64,000 nt of DNA from Streptantibioticus parmotrematis (GCF_019890615.1 NZ_JAINVZ010000010.1:124001-188000), one strand, 5' to 3'. Positions 53,255-62,488 are shown, counted from the first letter of the stretch. Notes: generated by a model from the letters alone, not told the origin. Translations and numbers: made by a program.

Positions 53255-54235
53255 TCAGTCTCCCGCCTGGATCAGTCCGCCACGGCGGCGCATCAGCAGC
53301 GCGGTGAAGGCCATGGCGAGGGCGAACAGGACGAGCGCGATGACACAGGCGGAGCCGGTGTCGAAGTGCTGGAAGCCGAGGTTGTAGACCAGTTGGGGCA
53401 GCGTCAGCGTCGACTTGTCGGGATAGCCGGGCTCGAACTGCTGCCCGGAGTTGCCGATCACGCCGCTGGCGACCTGACCGGCGATCATCGGCTGGGTGTA
53501 GTACTGCATGGTCTGGATGACCCCGGTGACGACGGCGAACATCACGATGGGCGAGATGTTCGGCAGCGTGACGAAGCGGAAGCGCTGCCAGGCGCCCGCG
53601 CCGTCCAGCTCGGCGGCCTCGTACTGCTCCCTCGGCACGTCGAGCAGCGCGGCCATGAAGATCACCATCAGGTCGCCGACGCCCCACAGCGCCAGCATGG
53701 TCAGCGCCGGCTTGGACCAGGCGGGGTCGTTGAACCAGCCGGGCTGCGGCAGTCCGACGTCGCCGAGCAGGTGGTCGACCGGACCGGTGCCGGGGTTGAG
53801 CAGGAAGGCGAACGCCATGGTGGCGGCGACCGGCGGGGCGAGGTAGGGCAGGTAGAACGCGGTGCGGAACACTCCGGTGCCCAGCTTGATCCTGGTGATC
53901 AGCAGTCCGACGCCCAGTCCGAAGACGACCCGGGTGGTCACCATCACCACCACCAGCCACAGCGTGTTGCGCAACGCGGGCCAGAACAGCGGGTATTCGG
54001 TGAAGACGTACGACCAGTTGCGCGTCCCCGTCCAGGTCGGCGGCCGGAAGCCGTCGTAGTGCATGAAGGAGAAGTAGACGGTCGACAGCAGCGGGTAGGC
54101 GAAGAAGAACGCGAACCCGATCAGCCAGGGCGCGAGGAACGCCAGCGTGACCAGCGCCGAGCGGCGGCGCTTCGCCCTCAGCGTGACCGTGCGCCCGGTA
54201 GCCGTCGCCGGAGGGGAGGTGAGGGAGGCGGCCAT
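53255..54235 (-). CDS. Sugar ABC transporter permease (MalF type)
   Basis: A 326-aa permease with six predicted helices starting at LVTLAFLAPWLIGFAFFF. EAA loop EQYEAAELDGAGAWQRFRFV is present. It has an Arg-rich N-terminal tail. It starts 2 bp after the binding-protein gene and precedes the MalG-type gene, so the three form one transcript. Confidence 0.93.
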   Translation of the reverse strand: MAASLTSPPATATGRTVTLRAKRRRSALVTLAFLAPWLIGFAFFFAYPLLSTVYFSFMHYDGFRPPTWTGTRNWSYVFTEYPLFWPALRNTLWLVVVMVTTRVVFGLGVGLLITRIKLGTGVFRTAFYLPYLAPPVAATMAFAFLLNPGTGPVDHLLGDVGLPQPGWFNDPAWSKPALTMLALWGVGDLMVIFMAALLDVPREQYEAAELDGAGAWQRFRFVTLPNISPIVMFAVVTGVIQTMQYYTQPMIAGQVASGVIGNSGQQFEPGYPDKSTLTLPQLVYNLGFQHFDTGSACVIALVLFALAMAFTALLMRRRGGLIQAGD

Positions 54236-54237
54236 CG

Positions 54238-55581
54238 CTACTTCGCCTGCGCGGTGTCTTCGTCGACCTGCTTGTCCACGCCCTTCAGGCCCGCCGTGAG
54301 GTCGGAGACCTTGCCCGCCTCGTAGCTGTAGGCGAAGTCCTGCAACGTGACCTGGTACTGGCCGCCGTTGGGGCTCGCGGGCGTGGTGTTGCTGTTCGGG
54401 TTCTCCGCGATGTCCACGAAGGTCTGGAAGCCCGGGTCCTGGTTCAGCTTCGGCGACTTGAGGGCGGCCAGGGTGGAGGGCACGTTGTGGATCTCGTTGG
54501 AGAAGTCCACCACCGCGTCGGTGTCGGTGGTGATGAACTTGACGAACTCCCAGGCGGCGTTCTGCTTCTGGCTGTGCGCGGCGATGCCGACGACGGTGCC
54601 GGTGATGTAGCCCTTGCCGTAGGTGTCGGCCTGGTCGTCCGGCACCGGCAGCGGCGCCACCCCGATCGGGAACTTCACGCCCGCCTGCTGCGCCATCCCC
54701 AGCCGCCACTCACCGTCCATGGCCATCGCGACCTGCCCGGTCTGGAACGGGTTCTTGGCACCGAACTCGTCGCCGAAGGTGCTGCGGTACTTCTCCAGCT
54801 CAGTGAACCCGCCGAGCGCGTTCACCAGCCCCTTCTGGTAGGTGAACATCTGGGCGAACGCCGGGTCCTTGGCGACCTCGGAGTCGCCCTTGGCGTCGAA
54901 GTAGGTCGGGCTCCACTGGGCGGCGTAGTGCGCGGGCGTCGACTCGTAGCCGTGGAAGTCCGGCATGAAGCCCAGTTGGGAGTAGGAGTTCCCGCTCGGC
55001 TTGGTCAGCTTGACGGCGTCGGTCTGGAACTGCGACCAGGTGTGCGGCGGCGAGGTGATCCCGGCGGCCTTGAACGCGTCCTTGTTGTAGTACAGCCCGT
55101 AGGCGTCGCCGAGCAGCGGCAGCGTGCAGCGCGTCCCGTCGTACTGGGTGTAGTCCAGCATCGGCTTGGGGAACGTGGCCTGCGGGTCGATGCCGGACTT
55201 CTTCAGGAACGGCCCGAGGTCCGCCATCGCGCCCGACGAGCAGAACTTGCCGACGTTGTCGGTGGTGAACGACGAGACCACGTCCGGCGCGTCGGGACCG
55301 CCCGCGCGCAGCGCCTGGTTGATCTTGTCGTCGTTGACGTTGGGCACCGCGTGGACGTGGATGTTGGGGTGGACCTTCTCGAACGCGGCGATGTCGTCGT
55401 TGATCGCCTTCAGCTCGCTCGGCGCGCTCCAGCCGTGCCAGAAGTTGATCGTGACGTCCTTGTTCGGGTTGTCGCCCGCCTGGTCGGTGCTCTGCCCGGT
55501 ACAGGCACTGGCCAGCAGCGTCATCGCGGCGCCGGTGGCGAGAGCGGTACATATGCGGGCGAATCTGTGGGATGTGGACAT
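54238..55581 (-). CDS. Sugar-binding lipoprotein of ABC transporter
   Basis: A 447-aa extracellular solute-binding protein family 1. The signal peptide ends in lipobox LASAC (Cys27), so it is membrane-anchored. The mature domain begins VTINFWHGWSAPSELKAIND and has the DMPDFHG/TPAHYAAQW and FVKFITT segments of oligosaccharide binders. GGAGG lies 6 bases before the ATG. It leads the transporter operon. The likely ligand is a beta-glucoside or amino-sugar oligomer, judged only from the enzymes downstream. Confidence 0.92.
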   Translation of the reverse strand: MSTSHRFARICTALATGAAMTLLASACTGQSTDQAGDNPNKDVTINFWHGWSAPSELKAINDDIAAFEKVHPNIHVHAVPNVNDDKINQALRAGGPDAPDVVSSFTTDNVGKFCSSGAMADLGPFLKKSGIDPQATFPKPMLDYTQYDGTRCTLPLLGDAYGLYYNKDAFKAAGITSPPHTWSQFQTDAVKLTKPSGNSYSQLGFMPDFHGYESTPAHYAAQWSPTYFDAKGDSEVAKDPAFAQMFTYQKGLVNALGGFTELEKYRSTFGDEFGAKNPFQTGQVAMAMDGEWRLGMAQQAGVKFPIGVAPLPVPDDQADTYGKGYITGTVVGIAAHSQKQNAAWEFVKFITTDTDAVVDFSNEIHNVPSTLAALKSPKLNQDPGFQTFVDIAENPNSNTTPASPNGGQYQVTLQDFAYSYEAGKVSDLTAGLKGVDKQVDEDTAQAK

Positions 55582-55716
55582 GCGGAACCTCCAGGAGGGC
55601 ATGCGGAAGCAGGCGTCGGTGCGCGGGGGTCGGGGTGAGGTGTGCGGGTGTCGCGTCCGAGGACGCGGGTGTCGAGTCGAGGTCCGGGGAGGGGGCTCGG
55701 GGGCGTGCTGTCCGGC

Positions 55717-56895
55717 CTATTCGGCCGTGGTGTCGAAGATCTCGTCGCGGGCGGCGGACAGGGCCCGCTGGACCGCGCCGACCAGCACCGGGTTGCCGGT
55801 CAGCTCGCTGAGCCGCAACGCGGGCTGTGGGATGGCCAGTTCACGAAGGCGCTGCTCGACCCGGGAACGCAGCTCCTCGCCGCCCGCGGCCACCACGCCG
55901 CCGGACAGCACGACGAGCTGCGGGTCCAGCACGGCGACGACGGAGGCGAGTCCGGTGGCCATCCGGACGGCCAGCTCGTCCAGCACCGCGGCGCCGTCCT
56001 CGCCGTCCGCGACCGCCTTCGCGATCGCCTCCTGCGGGGTGCGGGCCTTGATGCCGCTCTGCCGGGCGAGCTTCAACACCGCCTCGCCGCCCGCCAGTTC
56101 CTGGAAGCCGCCGGTGTTGGCGCGGCTGACGTTGTGCAGCACCGGAGCCCCCGGCAGCGGCATGTAGCCGACCTCGCCCGCGCCGCCGGTGGCACCGCGG
56201 TGCAGCCGGCCGCCCAGCACGACGGCCGCGCCGATGCCCTCCTCGGCCCAGAAGAGCACGAAGTCCTCGCAGCCGACCGCCGCGCCGAGGCGCTGCTCGG
56301 CGACGGCCGCCAGGTTGACGTCGTTCTCCACGGCGACCGGGACGCCGAGGGCGGCGGCGAGTTCACCGAGGAGGTCGGGGGAGTGCCAGCCCGGCACGTG
56401 CCCCGCGTAGCGCAGCACGTTGGTCACCGGGTCGAACGCGCCGGGGAAGCCGATGACGACCCGGTTGAGCCGCGCGCGCTCCACCCCGGCCGCCGTGGCC
56501 GCCGTGTCGATCGCCTCGGTGACGTGGCCGACGGTCCGGGTGGTGCCCCGGCCCCTGGTCGTCACGGTGTGCTCGCCGCGCACGTCGCCCGCGATGTCGG
56601 CGACGGCCGCGGTGATGCGGTCGGGGGTCACGTCCAGCGCCGCGACGTGGCCCGCGTCGGGGTTCACCCGGTACAGCTGGGCGCTCGGGCCGGGCCGGCC
56701 GGCCGTCGTGCCGGTGGCGACGACCAGCCCGGCGGCCTCCAGGCGGCCGAGCAACTGGGAGGCGGTGGGCTTGGACAGTCCGGTCAGCTCGCCGATCCGG
56801 GTACGGGACAGCGGGCCGTGTTCCAGCAGAAGGTCGAGCGCGGCGCGGTCGTTCATGGCGCGCAGTACGCGCGGCGTTCCCGGTGTCCCGGCCAC
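55717..56895 (-). CDS. ROK family transcriptional repressor
   Basis: A 392-aa ROK protein. The N-terminal winged helix is LLEHGPLSRTRIGELTGLSKPTASQLLGRL. The sugar-kinase-like domain starts AALDVTPDRITAAVADIAG and includes FPGAFDP and VENDVNLAA. The zinc-binding CxCGxxGC cluster of ROK proteins is absent: after GAGEVGYMPLPGAP comes HNVSRANTGGFQELAG with no cysteines. It lies upstream of the sugar operon on the same strand and is very likely its sugar-responsive regulator. Confidence 0.92.
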   Translation of the reverse strand: MAGTPGTPRVLRAMNDRAALDLLLEHGPLSRTRIGELTGLSKPTASQLLGRLEAAGLVVATGTTAGRPGPSAQLYRVNPDAGHVAALDVTPDRITAAVADIAGDVRGEHTVTTRGRGTTRTVGHVTEAIDTAATAAGVERARLNRVVIGFPGAFDPVTNVLRYAGHVPGWHSPDLLGELAAALGVPVAVENDVNLAAVAEQRLGAAVGCEDFVLFWAEEGIGAAVVLGGRLHRGATGGAGEVGYMPLPGAPVLHNVSRANTGGFQELAGGEAVLKLARQSGIKARTPQEAIAKAVADGEDGAAVLDELAVRMATGLASVVAVLDPQLVVLSGGVVAAGGEELRSRVEQRLRELAIPQPALRLSELTGNPVLVGAVQRALSAARDEIFDTTAE

Positions 56896-56980
56896 GGTCC
56901 TGATCCCTCCCTCGTACGGCGTCGACGGCTAACGGTAATGGTCCGGGGTGCGGCGCGGCGGGGTGCCCGCGCCGCTTTAT

Positions 56981-57014
56981 TAGGAAACTTTCCTATCGGT
57001 GACTGGAAAGTTAA
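56981..57014 (-). promoter_or_regulatory. ROK operator candidate
   Basis: TAGGAAA-C-TTTCCTA is a perfect inverted repeat, followed 10 bp later by a half-site GGAAAGTTAA. GGAAAnTTTCC-type palindromes are typical for actinobacterial ROK regulators. It lies about 85-120 bp upstream of the ROK gene, consistent with autoregulation. Confidence 0.65.
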
Positions 57015-57093
57015 GCCCCCGCATCAGGCCCGTCAAGGGGCTACCCGCGAGTACTCCGGGCGCCTCGACCGAAGCGTTACCCGGGGAAACGCC

Positions 57094-57127
57094 GACGGCC
57101 CCCGCGACGGGTGTCGCGGGGGCCGTC
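57094..57127. terminator. Strong hairpin terminator after the MscS gene
   Basis: A 15-bp perfect stem, GACGGCCCCCGCGAC with GTCGCGGGGGCCGTC, and a 4-nt loop. It lies about 50 bp past the MscS stop, on that gene's downstream side. Confidence 0.8.
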
Positions 57128-57175
57128 GGGCGGCGTGGCGGGCGGGCGGCGGCCGGGCCGCCGCCGTTCAGCGTC

Positions 57176-58450
57176 TCAACGTCGCCGGAACAGCGAGTGG
57201 CGGCCGGGGCGCTTCTCGTCGCCCTCCGCGCCCTCGGAGTCCTCGGCCTGCTTGCCGGAAGCGCCGGAAGAGCTGGAGGCACTGGAAGCACCGGAGGTGC
57301 TGGAGGCGTCCGGCGCCTGCGAGGCCTGCGGCGGCCGCGAGGCGTCCGGCGGGGTCGACGGGTGCGGTATCGCCGTGCTGCCGGTGGTCTCCGACGCGGG
57401 GGCCGCCGGGGCGACCGGGGCGGACACCGCCGCGGCGGAGGCGGGGGAGGTCTCGACCAGCGGCGCCTGGGCCGGGTCCGTGCTGGTGGCGTCGGAGGCC
57501 GTCGCGCTGCCGCCGGCGATCGTGATGCCCTCCGCGTCGAACGCCCGCTTGATCCGCCAGCGCAGCTCGCGCGCCACACCCGTCGCCTTGCCCGGCATGG
57601 TCTTCGCCTGCGCCCGTATCACCACCGAGTCCGCGCTCACCGTCTCCAGACCCAGGACCTGCACCGGCTCCCACAGCGCCTCGTCCCAGGGCTCCTCCTT
57701 GGCCATCTGCTCGGCGGCGGAGGTGATGACCTCCCTGGCCCGGTCCAGGTCCTCGCCGTAGCCGACCTGGATGTCGACCATCGCGGTGGCCCAGCCCTGG
57801 CTGAGGTTGCCGATCCGCTTGACCTCGCCGTTGCGCACGTACCAGATCTCGCCGTTGTCGCCGCGCAGCTTCGTCACCCGCAGGCCCACCTCGATCACGG
57901 TGCCGGAGGCGACGCCCGCGTCGATGGTGTCGCCGACGCCGTACTGGTCCTCCAGGATCATGAAGACGCCGGAGAGGAAGTCGGTGACCAGGTTGCGGGC
58001 GCCGAAGCCGACCGCGACGCCCGCCACCCCGGCGCTGGCCAGCAGCGGGGCCAGGTTGATCTGGAGCACCGACAGCACGGTCAGCGCCGCCGTGCCCAGG
58101 ATCAGGAACGAGGCCACGCTGCGCAGCACCGAGCCGATGGCCTCACTGCGCTGCCTGCGCCGCTCCGCGTTGACCAGCAGCCCGCCGAGGGCGGCGCTGG
58201 CACGGGACTCCGCGGTGCGGTTCATCCGCGAGATCAGCTGGGTGATCATGCGGCGGACCATGGCCCGCAGGACGATCGCGATCGCCAGGATGAGGATGAT
58301 CCGCAGGGCCGCCTCGACCCAGTTCGCCCAGTGGACCTGCACGTAGTTGGCCGCGTTGTTGGCGGACTGCTGGGCGTGGTCGAGGGTGACCTGACCGGGG
58401 TCGCCGGGGTCCGGCGAGGCGGCGGCGATCATGGACCAGGACCAGGACAC
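57176..58450 (-). CDS. MscS-family small-conductance mechanosensitive channel
   Basis: A 424-aa membrane protein. Predicted helices are at about 45-65, 110-129 and the pore helix 132-165 (LLASAGVAGVAVGFGARNLVTDFLSG), then the MscS beta domain (GDTIDAGVASGTVIEVGLRVTKLR) and a cytoplasmic cage. The last 100 residues are a Ser/Ala/Pro-rich disordered tail ending SLFRRR. It protects against hypo-osmotic shock. The GTG start gives MSWSWSMIAAASP; an internal ATG at residue 7 is possible. Confidence 0.92.
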   Translation of the reverse strand: MSWSWSMIAAASPDPGDPGQVTLDHAQQSANNAANYVQVHWANWVEAALRIILILAIAIVLRAMVRRMITQLISRMNRTAESRASAALGGLLVNAERRRQRSEAIGSVLRSVASFLILGTAALTVLSVLQINLAPLLASAGVAGVAVGFGARNLVTDFLSGVFMILEDQYGVGDTIDAGVASGTVIEVGLRVTKLRGDNGEIWYVRNGEVKRIGNLSQGWATAMVDIQVGYGEDLDRAREVITSAAEQMAKEEPWDEALWEPVQVLGLETVSADSVVIRAQAKTMPGKATGVARELRWRIKRAFDAEGITIAGGSATASDATSTDPAQAPLVETSPASAAAVSAPVAPAAPASETTGSTAIPHPSTPPDASRPPQASQAPDASSTSGASSASSSSGASGKQAEDSEGAEGDEKRPGRHSLFRRR

Positions 58451-58752
58451 GGTGGGGGACCTTCCCTCGGGACGGGGGCTTCGGGCGCGCCGTCCGGACG
58501 GGCCCGGAACGGGCCCCGGCCTGCGGACGGCCGGTCAACCACCCTAACGGGGCAATCGCCGGGCCCCCGGACGACGACCGAACGCCTCTCCGGTTACCGG
58601 GGCCGTAATGCGTGGATATAAAGAGGTGTGCGGGAAAACACCCTGAGGTCGTTACCCGGTCATGGTGGCGCCACGACCAGGAGTGCGGCGACACTGAGGG
58701 GAGATCGTCCCGGCGCGAGCCACGCGCCGCCGGCGTATTAAGGGAGGCATCC
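58451..58752. other. Divergent promoter region between MscS and HNH genes
   Basis: It contains an AT-rich patch (GTGGATATAAAGAGGTGTG) followed by a small hairpin (AGGTGT...ACACCCT) and AGGGAGG before the HNH gene. No RNA gene or riboswitch class could be matched. Promoter positions are not fixed. Confidence 0.5.
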
Positions 58753-59289
58753 GTGCCGCATGTCCTTGTCCTCAACGCGTCGTACGAGCCGCTCGGCGTC
58801 GTACCGCTCCGCCGCGCGCTCGTTCTCGTCCTCAACAACAAGGCCGTCTGCCTTGAGGAGTCCGGCGCCCTCATGCACAGCGCGACCCGCGTACTTCCTG
58901 CGCCCAGTGTCGTAAAACTCACGAAATTCGTGCGTGTCCCGTTCCGCGGGCCCGTCCCGCTCACCCGGCGCGCGCTGTTCGCCCGGGACGGCGGGAGGTG
59001 CGCCTACTGTGGCAGCGCCGCAACCAGCGTCGACCACGTCATCCCGCGCAGCCGGGGCGGCCAGCACTCCTGGGAGAACGTGGTGGCGGCCTGCCGCCGC
59101 TGCAACCACGTCAAGGCCGACCGGCACGTCGCGGAACTCGGCTGGCGCCTGCGCCATCAGCCCGCCCCGCCCTCCGGCCTGGCCTGGCGCATCATCGGCA
59201 CCGGCCATAGGGACCCGCGATGGCTGCCATACCTGCAAGCGTATGGCGCCGAGGACGCCATGGCCCGGATCGACGGCATCTCCGCCTGA
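58753..59289 (+). CDS. HNH endonuclease
   Basis: A 178-aa protein with an N-terminal strand-rich domain (VLVLNASYEPLGVVPLRRAL) and a C-terminal HNH domain: zinc Cys pairs CAYC and CRRC, and the catalytic block SVDHVIPRSRGGQHSWENVV with CNHVKAD. The GTG has AGGGAGG five bases before it. This family is widespread in actinobacteria as a stand-alone gene; its physiological DNA substrate is unknown. It ends at a strong bidirectional terminator. Confidence 0.93.
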   Translation: MPHVLVLNASYEPLGVVPLRRALVLVLNNKAVCLEESGALMHSATRVLPAPSVVKLTKFVRVPFRGPVPLTRRALFARDGGRCAYCGSAATSVDHVIPRSRGGQHSWENVVAACRRCNHVKADRHVAELGWRLRHQPAPPSGLAWRIIGTGHRDPRWLPYLQAYGAEDAMARIDGISA

Positions 59290-59340
59290 CATCCGGGCCT
59301 TCGTGTAGGTACGCGCAGCACGCCTTCCGGAGGCACACCC

Positions 59341-59380
59341 GCGGTGGGGAGCCGGGCCGCACGGCCCGGCTCCCCACCGC
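59341..59380. terminator. Perfect inverted-repeat terminator between HNH and DinB genes
   Basis: GCGGTGGGGAGCCGGGCCG is followed after two bases by its exact reverse complement, making a 19-bp stem. It serves both converging genes. Confidence 0.85.
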
Positions 59381-59392
59381 GTGCGCCCGCGC

Positions 59393-59920
59393 CTACGCGC
59401 CCACCTCGCCGTCGATCGCCTCGCGCAGGAAGTCGGCGTGCCCGTTGTGCCGCGCGTACTCCAGCAGCACGTGGACCATCGCCAGGCGCAACGAGACCTC
59501 CTCGCCCCAGCGCGGCTGGAGCCCGCGCGCGTCCAGCGTCGCCGCCGCGCGCTCGACACGGCGGGAGACCTCCACCTCGGCCCGCCAGGCGGCGAACGCC
59601 TCGTCACGGGTCGACGCGCTCGCGTCGTACGCCGCCTGGAAGTCCACCTCCTTCGACCACACCATCGGTGCGTCGTCGTCCTCGAAGACCCGGCGGAACC
59701 AGGCCCGCTCGACCTCGGCCATGTGCCGCACCAGCCCCAGCAGGGTCAGCGTGGACGGCGGGCACGAACGGGTGCGCAGCGCCTCGTCGTCCAGCGCCGC
59801 GCACTTCATCTCCAGCGTCGCCCGGTGGAAGTCGAGGAACGCGCGCAGCGTCTCGCGTTCGCCGCCGAGGTGCGGTGGGCCGGTACGAAGGTCGGGGATC
59901 ACGCCGGAAGCCAACCACAT
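59393..59920 (-). CDS. DinB/DUF664 family protein
   Basis: A 175-aa four-helix-bundle protein. The pattern ERETLRAFLDFHRATLEMKCAALDD, LLGLVRHMAEVERAWFRRVF and LLEYARHNGHADFLREAIDG matches DUF664/DinB_2, which includes mycothiol-dependent transferases. The metal-site His (RHMAEVE and RHNGH) are present. The ATG at the right end is used; a GTG six codons later (MIPDLRTG) is equally plausible. Confidence 0.88.
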   Translation of the reverse strand: MWLASGVIPDLRTGPPHLGGERETLRAFLDFHRATLEMKCAALDDEALRTRSCPPSTLTLLGLVRHMAEVERAWFRRVFEDDDAPMVWSKEVDFQAAYDASASTRDEAFAAWRAEVEVSRRVERAAATLDARGLQPRWGEEVSLRLAMVHVLLEYARHNGHADFLREAIDGEVGA

Positions 59921-60001
59921 CCGGCCCGAAATCCCCCTCCCGAGTGCCGAGTTCCCCCAATCCACGGGCGCCCGGCGGTGGGCTTCGGGCACAGTCGGTA
60001 C

Positions 60002-61174
60002 ATGAGCGGCTACAGCAGCGGTGGGCCCGGCGGTTTCGAGGACAGCGTGCCCGCCTACCTGACGATCCGGGTCACCCCGCTGAACGGCCCGATCGCGGCC
60101 TTCGCGGAGCAGGAGGCATGGCAGGCCAGGGAGCGCTATCCGCGGGTGATGGGCGTCGGCGCGCCGGAGTTCTTCTGGGCCCGCGAGCACGACGCCGGCG
60201 GGTGGGAGCTGTCGGAGTTCGGCGCCGACGCCCCGCAGCAGGCCCGCGACTCGCTGGGCTCGCACTTCCGCATGCGGTCGCAGGCCGCGGAGCAGGAGGA
60301 CGACGCCGGGGCCGCCCGGCAGTGGATGGCCGCCGCGCTGCGCATGGACCGCGAGGTGGTCGACGAACTGGAGGTGCGCGGCGAGCGGTTCAGGATCGTG
60401 CGGGCCTCGCACTTCGTGCGCATGGGTCCGAGCGGTCCCGAGCCGCCGCGCCCGTCCGACCCCGACCCGGGCGAGGTCGGCGACGGCGACCGGGCGCACC
60501 GCGGCACGCAGGGCTTCGTCGTGGACCCGTTCACCGGCACCGGCCTGTCGGACGGGCTGCTCAAGCTGGACCTGATGCGCTTCGTCGGCGTCGTGCGCGG
60601 CGCGCCGCCCGAGGTGTCCCGGGACGCCAGGCGTGCGGCCGAGGAGTATCCGGGCGGGGTGCTGCTGCCCGCCGTCTTCGCGCTGTCCGAGCGGGTCGAC
60701 GGCGAGTGGCGCAGTCACCACCCCGGTGTCACGTACGCCACCCCGCAGGGCGCGCGGGACGGCCTGGCGTCCTGGCTGCGGGTGATGGCGCCGTTCAGCA
60801 TGCGCCTGGACGACGAGGAACGGGCCGTCTACGCGGCCGCCGCCGACCGGCTGGACGACAAGCGCGCCAACGTCGCCACCGTCGCGGGCCGCCGCTTCCG
60901 GGTCACCCGGGTCGAGCGGATGGTCCGCATCGGCCCGGACGGCCCCGAGGGACCGCGCCCCTCGGACTTCGACCCGGAACCGCCCATCGAGGTCCACGTC
61001 CGGCAGCTGAAGGCGGCGGGGGAGTGGAAGGACGAGGACGAGCCCCTCGAACTGGACGCCCGCACCCTGGAGTTGAAGGCGCTGTGGGAGCAGGAGGAGG
61101 CGCGCAGGGCCGCAGCGATCGAGAAGCGGGACCGCGAACGCGAGGAACGGCGCGAGCGCGGACCGGATGCCTGA
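60002..61174 (+). CDS. DUF5954 family protein
   Basis: A 390-aa protein (MSGYSSGGPGGFEDSVPAYLTIRVT) with two internal copies of a motif ERFRIVRASHFVRMGPSGPE / RRFRVTRVERMVRIGPDGPE, followed each time by PRPSD.DP. This indicates a duplicated fold. The C terminus is charged and helical (EEARRAAAIEKRDREREER). No enzyme motif is visible. The family is largely confined to Streptomyces relatives and its function is unknown. It is divergent from the DinB gene. Confidence 0.8.
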   Translation: MSGYSSGGPGGFEDSVPAYLTIRVTPLNGPIAAFAEQEAWQARERYPRVMGVGAPEFFWAREHDAGGWELSEFGADAPQQARDSLGSHFRMRSQAAEQEDDAGAARQWMAAALRMDREVVDELEVRGERFRIVRASHFVRMGPSGPEPPRPSDPDPGEVGDGDRAHRGTQGFVVDPFTGTGLSDGLLKLDLMRFVGVVRGAPPEVSRDARRAAEEYPGGVLLPAVFALSERVDGEWRSHHPGVTYATPQGARDGLASWLRVMAPFSMRLDDEERAVYAAAADRLDDKRANVATVAGRRFRVTRVERMVRIGPDGPEGPRPSDFDPEPPIEVHVRQLKAAGEWKDEDEPLELDARTLELKALWEQEEARRAAAIEKRDREREERRERGPDA

Positions 61175-61312
61175 GGGCCCGCGGGCCTGACAGCGCGCTG
61201 ACACCGCGGGCGTCCCCGGGCCGGCGTCCGTCAGCCCGCGGTCAGCCCGCTGTCAGCGGCCCGGGGGAGGTTGGACGCGTACCGCCCGGACGAACTGAAA
61301 CGGAGCAGTCCC

Positions 61313-62488
61313 ATGGCCGTCAGCACCCGCGTCCTGATCTCGGGATCCGGCATCGCCGGATCCTCCCTCGCCCACTGGCTCTCCCGCCACGGCGGCTTCG
61401 AGGTGACCGTCGTCGAGCGCGCCCCCGCCTTCCGGCCCGGCGGCCAGGCCATCGACGTACGCGGGCCCGCCCTGGAAGTCGCCGAACGGATGGGAATACT
61501 GCCGCGGTTGCGGGAGCACGCCACCGACATGCGCGGGATGTCGATGGTCGACGGCTCCGGCCGCGAGATCTATCGCAGCACCGAACACACGCTCACCGGC
61601 GGCGAGTTGGCGAGCCCCGACGTCGAGATCATGCGCGACGACCTGAACGAGATCATCCAGCGGGCCCGCCCGGACGGCGTCGCCTACCGGTACGGCGACT
61701 CCGTGACCGCCCTCGACGACCGGGGCGAGGACGGGGTGCGCGTCGAGTTCCGCGAGGCGCCGCCGGAGACCTACGACCTGGTCGTCGGCGCCGACGGGCT
61801 GCACTCGGCGGTGCGCGCGGCCGCGTTCGGGCCGGAGCGTGACGTCATCCGCCACCTCGGCAGCTACCTGGCCGTCTTCACCGCTCCCAACTTCCTGGAC
61901 CTGGACCGCTGGCAGGTCTTCTGCCGGGCCGGGGCCCCCGGCGCCGAGGTGTTCGGCGGCGTCATGAGCGCCCGGGGCAACGCCGAGTCGCGGGTCTACC
62001 TCGGCTTCGAGAGCGCGCAGCCGCTGGAGTACGACGTGCGGGACGTCACCGCGCAGCGGCGGCTGGTCGCCGAGCGGGTGACCGGGGCGGGCTGGGAGTT
62101 CGACCGCGCTGTGAAGTACCTGTGGGACGCGGCGGACTTCCACTTCGACTCCATGAGCCAGATCCACCTGGACCATTGGTCGCGCGGCCGGGTGGTGCTG
62201 CTAGGCGACGCGGGCTACTGCGGCTCGCCGATGTCGGGCCAGGGCACCAGCATGGCCATGGTCGGCGCGTACGTCCTGGCGGGCGAACTGAAGGCGGCGG
62301 CGGGCGACCACCGGGCCGCGTTCGCCGCGTACGAAAGGGAGTTGCGCGAGTACGTCGCCGACAACCAGGCGATCGCGCTGACCAGCCGGGAGCGGATGGC
62401 GGCCCGGGTGGACGGCACGGCGGACGCCGCCCTCGACCTGCCCCGCCTGGAGGACGTCGTCCACAACCTGCGGCTCAAGGACTACTGA
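61313..62488 (+). CDS. FAD-dependent monooxygenase
   Basis: A 391-aa class A flavoprotein hydroxylase. FAD motif GSGIAGSSLAHWL (11-23), the DG motif VVGADGLHSAVR and the second FAD-binding block VVLLGDAGYCGSPMSGQGTSMAM are all present. The closest functional classes are aromatic hydroxylases and Tet(X)/MtmOIV-like oxygenases. CGGAG precedes the ATG (MAVSTRVLISG). No biosynthetic cluster surrounds it, so a detoxifying or catabolic role is as likely as a biosynthetic one. Confidence 0.92.
   Translation: MAVSTRVLISGSGIAGSSLAHWLSRHGGFEVTVVERAPAFRPGGQAIDVRGPALEVAERMGILPRLREHATDMRGMSMVDGSGREIYRSTEHTLTGGELASPDVEIMRDDLNEIIQRARPDGVAYRYGDSVTALDDRGEDGVRVEFREAPPETYDLVVGADGLHSAVRAAAFGPERDVIRHLGSYLAVFTAPNFLDLDRWQVFCRAGAPGAEVFGGVMSARGNAESRVYLGFESAQPLEYDVRDVTAQRRLVAERVTGAGWEFDRAVKYLWDAADFHFDSMSQIHLDHWSRGRVVLLGDAGYCGSPMSGQGTSMAMVGAYVLAGELKAAAGDHRAAFAAYERELREYVADNQAIALTSRERMAARVDGTADAALDLPRLEDVVHNLRLKDY

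Noticed and set aside
58620-58660. Possible riboswitch or small RNA before the HNH gene
   Set aside because: Only a weak 6-bp hairpin next to an AT-rich patch is present, and it fits no riboswitch class that I know.
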